Below are positions 57,950-64,000 of a stretch of DNA of 64,000 nt, piece by piece. The DNA lies in assembly GCF_010548305.1 (NCBI RefSeq), contig NZ_JAAGLV010000007.1:124001-188000 (forward strand), given 5' to 3'. The stretch's first letter is position 1, and every line of letters begins with the position of its first letter. The position numbers and the translations under genes were made by a program. The stretch comes from Streptomyces sp. SID13031. GTDB taxonomy: Bacteria > Actinomycetota > Actinomycetes > Propionibacteriales > Kribbellaceae. The notes beneath the pieces were generated by a model. It was not told where the DNA came from. It saw nothing but the letters and a program-made list of their open reading frames with translations, and did no database searches.

Positions 57950-59679
57950 GTTCGGGTGAGACGACGCCGATCCGGATCGGGAATGCGTCGGGGTTCTACG
58001 GGGATCGGTTCAGCGCGTTCCAGGAGATGCTGACCGGTGGGCCGCTGGATGTCCTGACGGGTGACTACCTGGCTGAGCTGACGATGCTGATCCTCGGCCG
58101 GGACCGGCTGAAGGACCCGTCGCTGGGTTATGCGAAGACCTTCCTCAAGCAGCTCGAGGCCGGTCTCGGCGAGGCGCTCGATCGCGGGGTCAAGGTGGTC
58201 AGCAACGCGGGCGGCCTCAACCCCGCGGGCCTCGCGCAGGCGATCCAGGAGGTCGCGGACAAGCTCGGACTGCACCCGAAGATCGCGTACGTCGAAGGCG
58301 ACGACCTGCTCCCGCGCGCCAAGGAGCTCGACCTCGGACAGCCGCTGACGGCCAACGCCTACCTCGGCGCCTGGGGCATCGCGGAGGCGCTGCAAGCCGG
58401 CGCCGATGTGGTCGTCACCGGGCGCGTCACCGATGCCTCGGTCATCGTCGGACCGGCCGCGGCGCATCACGGCTGGCGGCGGGATCAGTACGACGAACTC
58501 GCGGGCGCCGTCGTCGCCGGGCACGTGATCGAGTGCGGCTGCCAGGCGACCGGTGGCAACTACGCCTTCTTCCACGAGCTCCGAAACCTTGGCCGGCCCG
58601 GTTTCCCGATCGCCGAGATCCACGCCGATGGCAGCAGCGTGATCACCAAGCACGACGGCACCGGCGGCGCGGTCACGATCGACACGGTCAAGGCGCAACT
58701 GCTCTACGAGATCACCGGCGCCCGGTACGCCGGTCCCGACGTGACCGCGCGGATGGACTCCATCGAGCTGTCCGAGGACGGCCCCGACCGGATCCGGATC
58801 AGCGGCGTCGAAGGCGAGCCACCGTCACCGACATACAAGGTGTCGTTGAACAGCATTGGCGGGTATCGCAACGAGGTGAGCTTCGTGCTCACCGGGCTGG
58901 AGCTGGAGGCGAAGGCCGAGCTGGTCAAGCGGCAGCTCGAGGAAGGGCTCCGGAAGAAGCCGGCCGAGCTGAAGTGGTCCCTCGTCTGGACCGAGCAGCC
59001 GAATGCGGACACCGAGGAGCAGGCGAGCGTACTGCTCAAGTGCACCGTGAAGGACCCCGATCCGAAGGTCGCCGGTCGCGCCTTCACCAGTGTCGCGGTC
59101 GAGCTGGCGCTGTCGAGCTACCCGGGCTTCCATGTGACGGCTCCACCCGGGGACGCCGCGCCGTACGGCGTCTTCACCGCCGGGTACGTCGATGCGCACG
59201 AGATCGAGCATGTGGTGGTGCTCCCCGACGGCACTCGTGTCGCGATCGAGCCCTCCGAAGACACACAGGAGCTGCAGCTTGCCGACGGCGGCGCGCTCCC
59301 GATGCCGCTGCCGCAGCTGGTCGCGGCAGGACGGCCGGCGCGGTCACTCACCCGCGAGGTACCGCTCGGGCGGGTCGCCGGGGCGCGAAGTGGCGACAAG
59401 GGCGGCGACGCGAACGTCGGGGTGTGGGTGCGGAACGAGACCGCCTGGCGGTGGTTCGCGCACACGCTGACGGTCGAGCTGTTCCAGGAACTGCTCCCGG
59501 AGACGCAGGGCCTGGCCGTGACCAGGCACGTCTTCCCGAAACTGTGGGCGCTCAACTTCGTCGTCGGCGGGCTGCTGGGCGAGGGAGTCGCCTCGCAGGC
59601 GCGCTTCGATCCGCAGGCGAAGGCCGTCGGCGAATGGCTGCGATCGCGGTACGTCGACGTACCGGAGGTGCTGTTGTGA
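57946..59679 (+). CDS. AtuA-family protein (DUF1446 plus C-terminal AtuA-like domain)
   Basis: 577 residues from ATG 57946. Residues ~8-450 are the DUF1446/AtuA domain ([90 protein letters not shown]). Residues ~465-577 are the C-terminal AtuA-like domain ([36 protein letters not shown]). AtuA is needed for citronellol/geraniol use in Pseudomonas, but its biochemistry is undefined. It is coupled by 4-base overlaps to both neighbours. The fused two-domain form is the common actinobacterial version. Confidence 0.9.
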   Translation: MSSGETTPIRIGNASGFYGDRFSAFQEMLTGGPLDVLTGDYLAELTMLILGRDRLKDPSLGYAKTFLKQLEAGLGEALDRGVKVVSNAGGLNPAGLAQAIQEVADKLGLHPKIAYVEGDDLLPRAKELDLGQPLTANAYLGAWGIAEALQAGADVVVTGRVTDASVIVGPAAAHHGWRRDQYDELAGAVVAGHVIECGCQATGGNYAFFHELRNLGRPGFPIAEIHADGSSVITKHDGTGGAVTIDTVKAQLLYEITGARYAGPDVTARMDSIELSEDGPDRIRISGVEGEPPSPTYKVSLNSIGGYRNEVSFVLTGLELEAKAELVKRQLEEGLRKKPAELKWSLVWTEQPNADTEEQASVLLKCTVKDPDPKVAGRAFTSVAVELALSSYPGFHVTAPPGDAAPYGVFTAGYVDAHEIEHVVVLPDGTRVAIEPSEDTQELQLADGGALPMPLPQLVAAGRPARSLTREVPLGRVAGARSGDKGGDANVGVWVRNETAWRWFAHTLTVELFQELLPETQGLAVTRHVFPKLWALNFVVGGLLGEGVASQARFDPQAKAVGEWLRSRYVDVPEVLL

Positions 59680-60805
59680 ACGCCGAGCAGAAGGCGCTGC
59701 GGGACAGCGTCCGGCGGTTCACGGTCGCCGAGGTGCTGCCGAATCTCGAGCAGTGGGAGCGCGACGGAGAGCTGCCGCGCGAGCTGCACAAGAAGGCCGG
59801 CGAGCTCGGGATCCTCGGGGTCGCGTTCCCCGAAACGGCCGGTGGTGGCGGCGGAACGCTCGCCGACGCGATCGCGGTGACCGAGGAGCTGCACTACGCG
59901 GGTGCCTCCGGCGGGCTGATCGCCTCGCTGTTGACCTGCGGTATCGCGCTTCCACACATCGTTGCTGCTGGCAACAAAGACCAGATCGAGCGCTGGGTGC
60001 GCCCGACGCTCGATGGCGAGCTGATCGGCTCGCTGGCGATCACCGAGCCCGACGGCGGTTCCGACGTCGCCTCGCTCCGGACGACCGCACGCCGCGACGG
60101 TGACGACTTCATCGTCAACGGCGCCAAGACCTACATCACGTCCGGCTGCCGGGCGGACTTCGTCACCACGGCGGTACGGACCGACGGGCCGGGCTCCCAT
60201 GGCGTCTCGTTGCTCGTGATCGAGCGCGGTACGCCGGGTTTCGAGGTGTCGCGCAAGCTGGAGAAGATGGGCTGGCTGTGCTCGGACACGGCTGAGCTCT
60301 CCTTCACCGACGTCCGGGTTCCGGCGGCGAACCTGGTCGGCGAGGCCGGTACCGGGTTCGTCCAGCTGGCCCAGAACTTCGTCTCCGAGCGGTTGAACCT
60401 CGCAGTACAGGCTTATGCGGGGGCGCAGCGCGCGTTGGATCTGACCGTCGAGTGGTGCCGCGCGCGGGAGACGTTCGGGCGGCCGCTGATCTCGCGGCAG
60501 ACCGTGCAGCACACGTTGGCGGAGATGGCGCGGCGCATCGACGTCGCCCGGGTCTACGTGCACGACACGGTCCGCCGGGCCGAGGCGGGCGAGGAGGTGA
60601 TCGCGGCGGTGTGCTTCGCCAAGAACACGGCGGTCGAGGCCGGCGCGTGGGTGTGCGACCAGGCGTTGCAGTTGCACGGCGGGCTCGGGTACATGCGCGA
60701 GGCCGAGGTGGAGCGCCAGTACCGCGACCAGAAGATCCTCGCGATCGGCGGCGGTACCACCGAGATCATGACGGGCCTGGCAGCCAAACGACTGGGGTTC
60801 ACGCC

Positions 60806-60809
<4 letters not shown>
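59676..60809 (+). CDS. Acyl-CoA dehydrogenase
   Basis: 377 residues from GTG 59676, overlapping the AtuA stop by four bases. Standard ACAD fold: N-terminal helical domain, [23 protein letters not shown] and [21 protein letters not shown] (FAD-binding beta region), [34 protein letters not shown], and the C-terminal [35 protein letters not shown]. The position of the catalytic Glu is in the final E-I-M-type segment, as in short-chain and isovaleryl-type enzymes. It oxidises an acyl-CoA to the enoyl-CoA carboxylated by the next two gene products. Chain specificity cannot be read. Confidence 0.92.
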
Positions 60810-62379
<1,570 letters not shown>

Positions 62380-62380
<1 letters not shown>

Positions 62381-64000
62381 TGGCGATGATCACGTCGGTG
62401 CTGGTGGCTAATCGCGGGGAGATCGCGCGGCGGGTGTTCCGGACTGCGCGGGCACTCGGGGTGGAGTGTGTGGCGGTGCACTCGACGGCGGATGCTGCTG
62501 CGCCGTACGTCGCTGAGGCGGATGCGGCGGTGCATCTGCCCGGTACTGCGCCAGGTGACACCTATTTGCGTGGTGAGCTGGTGATCGAGGCGGCGCTGAA
62601 GGCTGGGGCGGACGCTGTGCATCCTGGCTACGGGTTCTTGTCCGAGAACGCCGGGTTTGCGGCGGCGGTGATCGACGCGGGACTGACCTGGATCGGGCCG
62701 CCGGTCGAGGCGATCTCGTCGATGGGGTCGAAGATCGAGGCGAAGAAGCTGATGGCGGCGGCCGGGGTGCCGGTGCTGGCCGAGTTGACGCCGGCCGAGG
62801 TGAGCGCTGCCGATCTGCCGGTACTGGTGAAGGCGTCGGCGGGTGGCGGCGGGCGTGGGATGCGGGTCGTGCGGCGGCTGGAGGATCTCTCGACGGAGAT
62901 CGATGCTGCATCTGCCGAGGCTTTGTCCGCCTTTGGCGATGGGACCGTCTTCTGCGAGCCGTACCTCGCTACTGGCCGGCATATCGAAGTACAGGTGCTG
63001 GCGGATCAGCACGGGACCGTTTGGGCTGTCGGCGAGCGGGAGTGCTCGATTCAGCGGCGGCACCAGAAGGTGGTGGAGGAGGCTCCTTCGCCTTTGGTGG
63101 AACGGGTTTCGGGGATGCGGGCGCGGTTGTTCGAGGCGGCGCGGAAGGCGGCTGAGGCGATCGGGTACGTCGGGGCGGGGACGGTTGAGTTCCTGGCTGA
63201 TGAGGAGGGTGGCTTCTACTTCCTCGAGATGAACACGCGACTGCAGGTGGAGCACCCGGTCACGGAGTCGACTACTGGGTTGGATTTGGTGGCGCTGCAG
63301 TTCGCGATTGCTTCTGGCGAGGCGCTACCTGCTGAGCCGCCGGCTGCTGTTGGTCACTCGATCGAGGTGCGGCTGTACGCCGAGGACCCGGCCAAGGATT
63401 GGCAACCCCAGACGGGCACGCTTCATCGCTTTGTACTTCCTGGAGCTGCCTTTGGCCCAGGGGGATCACGAGAAGGCATGCCATGGCTGAGGGTCGACTC
63501 AGGAGTGGTCAGCGGTTCGGTGGTTTCGCCGTTCTACGACGCGATGTTGGCCAAGGTGATCGTGTGGGGTGCTACCCGGGAGCAGGCTGCTGCGCGGTTG
63601 GCTGCTGAGTTGCAGCAGGCTGAGATCCACGGGGTGCAGACCAACCGGGACTTGTTGGTGTGGATTCTCAGGCATCCCGCGTTTCTCGCGGGTGACACCG
63701 ACACCTCGTTCTTCGACCAGCACGGGATCGGGGAGCCGGTCGATGAGGCCAAGGAGCGGTTGGCGGCGATCGTGGCCGCGCTTGCGGATGCTGCTCGGCG
63801 GCGGGAGGGCGCGAAGGTACAGCGTGGTCTGCCTGGTGGGTGGCGGAATCTGGCTTCGCAGGGGCAGCGGAAGAGTTATCGGGTTGGCGAGACGCAGTAC
63901 GACGTCGACTATCGGGTGACCCGCGATGGGGTGGTGGTCGACGGTGCCGAGGTGGTCGCGGCCAGTGCCGAGCGGGTGGTGCTGGAAGTCGACGGGGTGC
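62380..64000 (+). CDS. Biotin carboxylase (alpha) subunit of acyl-CoA carboxylase, truncated by window end
   Basis: Start at ATG 62380, overlapping the previous stop by one base (TGATG); ATG 62386 is an alternative. Open to base 64000, so about 540 residues are seen and the biotinyl domain lies beyond. Biotin carboxylase landmarks: SVLVANRGEIARRVFRTARAL, DAVHPGYGFLSENAGFAA, VLVKASAGGGGRGMRVV (ATP grasp), VGERECSIQRRHQKVVEEAPS, VEFLADEEGGFYFLEMNTRLQVEHPVTE (catalytic Glu/Arg/His). Residues after ~450 begin the BT linker. It supplies carboxybiotin to the carboxyltransferase encoded upstream. Confidence 0.92.

Overview
This is GC-rich actinobacterial DNA. Genes are dense, third codon positions are almost all G or C, GTG starts are common, and there are F420-dependent enzymes, a TIGR03084 (maleylpyruvate-isomerase/DinB-like) protein and Tat-type lipoprotein signals. 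The frequent GTAC tetranucleotide and the gene content suggest a Kribbella-like member of the Propionibacteriales; that genus call is an impression, not a computed result. Sixty protein genes or gene remnants are annotated. No rRNA, tRNA, CRISPR array or insertion sequence was seen, and no stretch longer than about 300 bases lacks a gene.

1-15.4 kb is ordinary chromosome: many small regulators beside the genes they probably control. These are a GlxA/AraC regulator; a PadR regulator upstream of a DrrAB-type exporter; a TetR regulator divergent from an F420 (deazaflavin) enzyme; adenosine deaminase; a YhcG-type PD-(D/E)XK nuclease; leucyl/phenylalanyl-tRNA-protein transferase; an HTH-methyltransferase fusion; an EcsC protein; an MmyB-type regulator; and HMG-CoA lyase. 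Two genes share an identical leaderless-promoter geometry.

15.4-24.1 kb is the most unusual part. A compact, translationally coupled four-gene operon (15431-20888) encodes a DUF4365 nuclease-like protein with a Q-x-K active site, an unrecognised 369-aa protein, a winged-helix protein, and a 1060-aa protein with two P-loop ATPase modules, the second HerA/VirB4-like. It has the architecture of an undescribed DNA-processing or anti-phage system. Next come a phosphoesterase and two T4SS-like genes (a TrbL/VirB6-like protein and a frameshifted membrane-anchored protein), a MarR regulator, and a membrane molybdopterin oxidoreductase.

26.5-35.3 kb holds a TetR / degenerate ABC-ATPase / YhgE-Pip membrane protein cluster, a DUF4041-GIY-YIG protein, a ceramidase-like protein, a BadF-type sugar kinase and an F420 luciferase-like oxidoreductase. 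35.3-47.5 kb is a polyamine uptake and degradation cluster: aldehyde dehydrogenase, amidohydrolase, class III aminotransferase, a PotABCD-like importer, two paralogous FAD oxidoreductases and an Lrp/AsnC regulator. A shared DNA motif ties its promoters together.

47.5-57 kb holds a KBL-like PLP enzyme, a winged-helix/nucleotidyltransferase-like protein, a sugar ABC importer operon ending in an internally deleted PfkB kinase and facing a ROK regulator with degraded kinase motifs, a GH36-type glycosidase, and MarR and GntR regulators. 57-64 kb is a five-gene coupled operon (TIGR03084, AtuA, acyl-CoA dehydrogenase, carboxyltransferase, biotin carboxylase) for branched acyl-CoA or isoprenoid catabolism, cut by the window end. 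HMG-CoA lyase at 13.7 kb could complete such a pathway.
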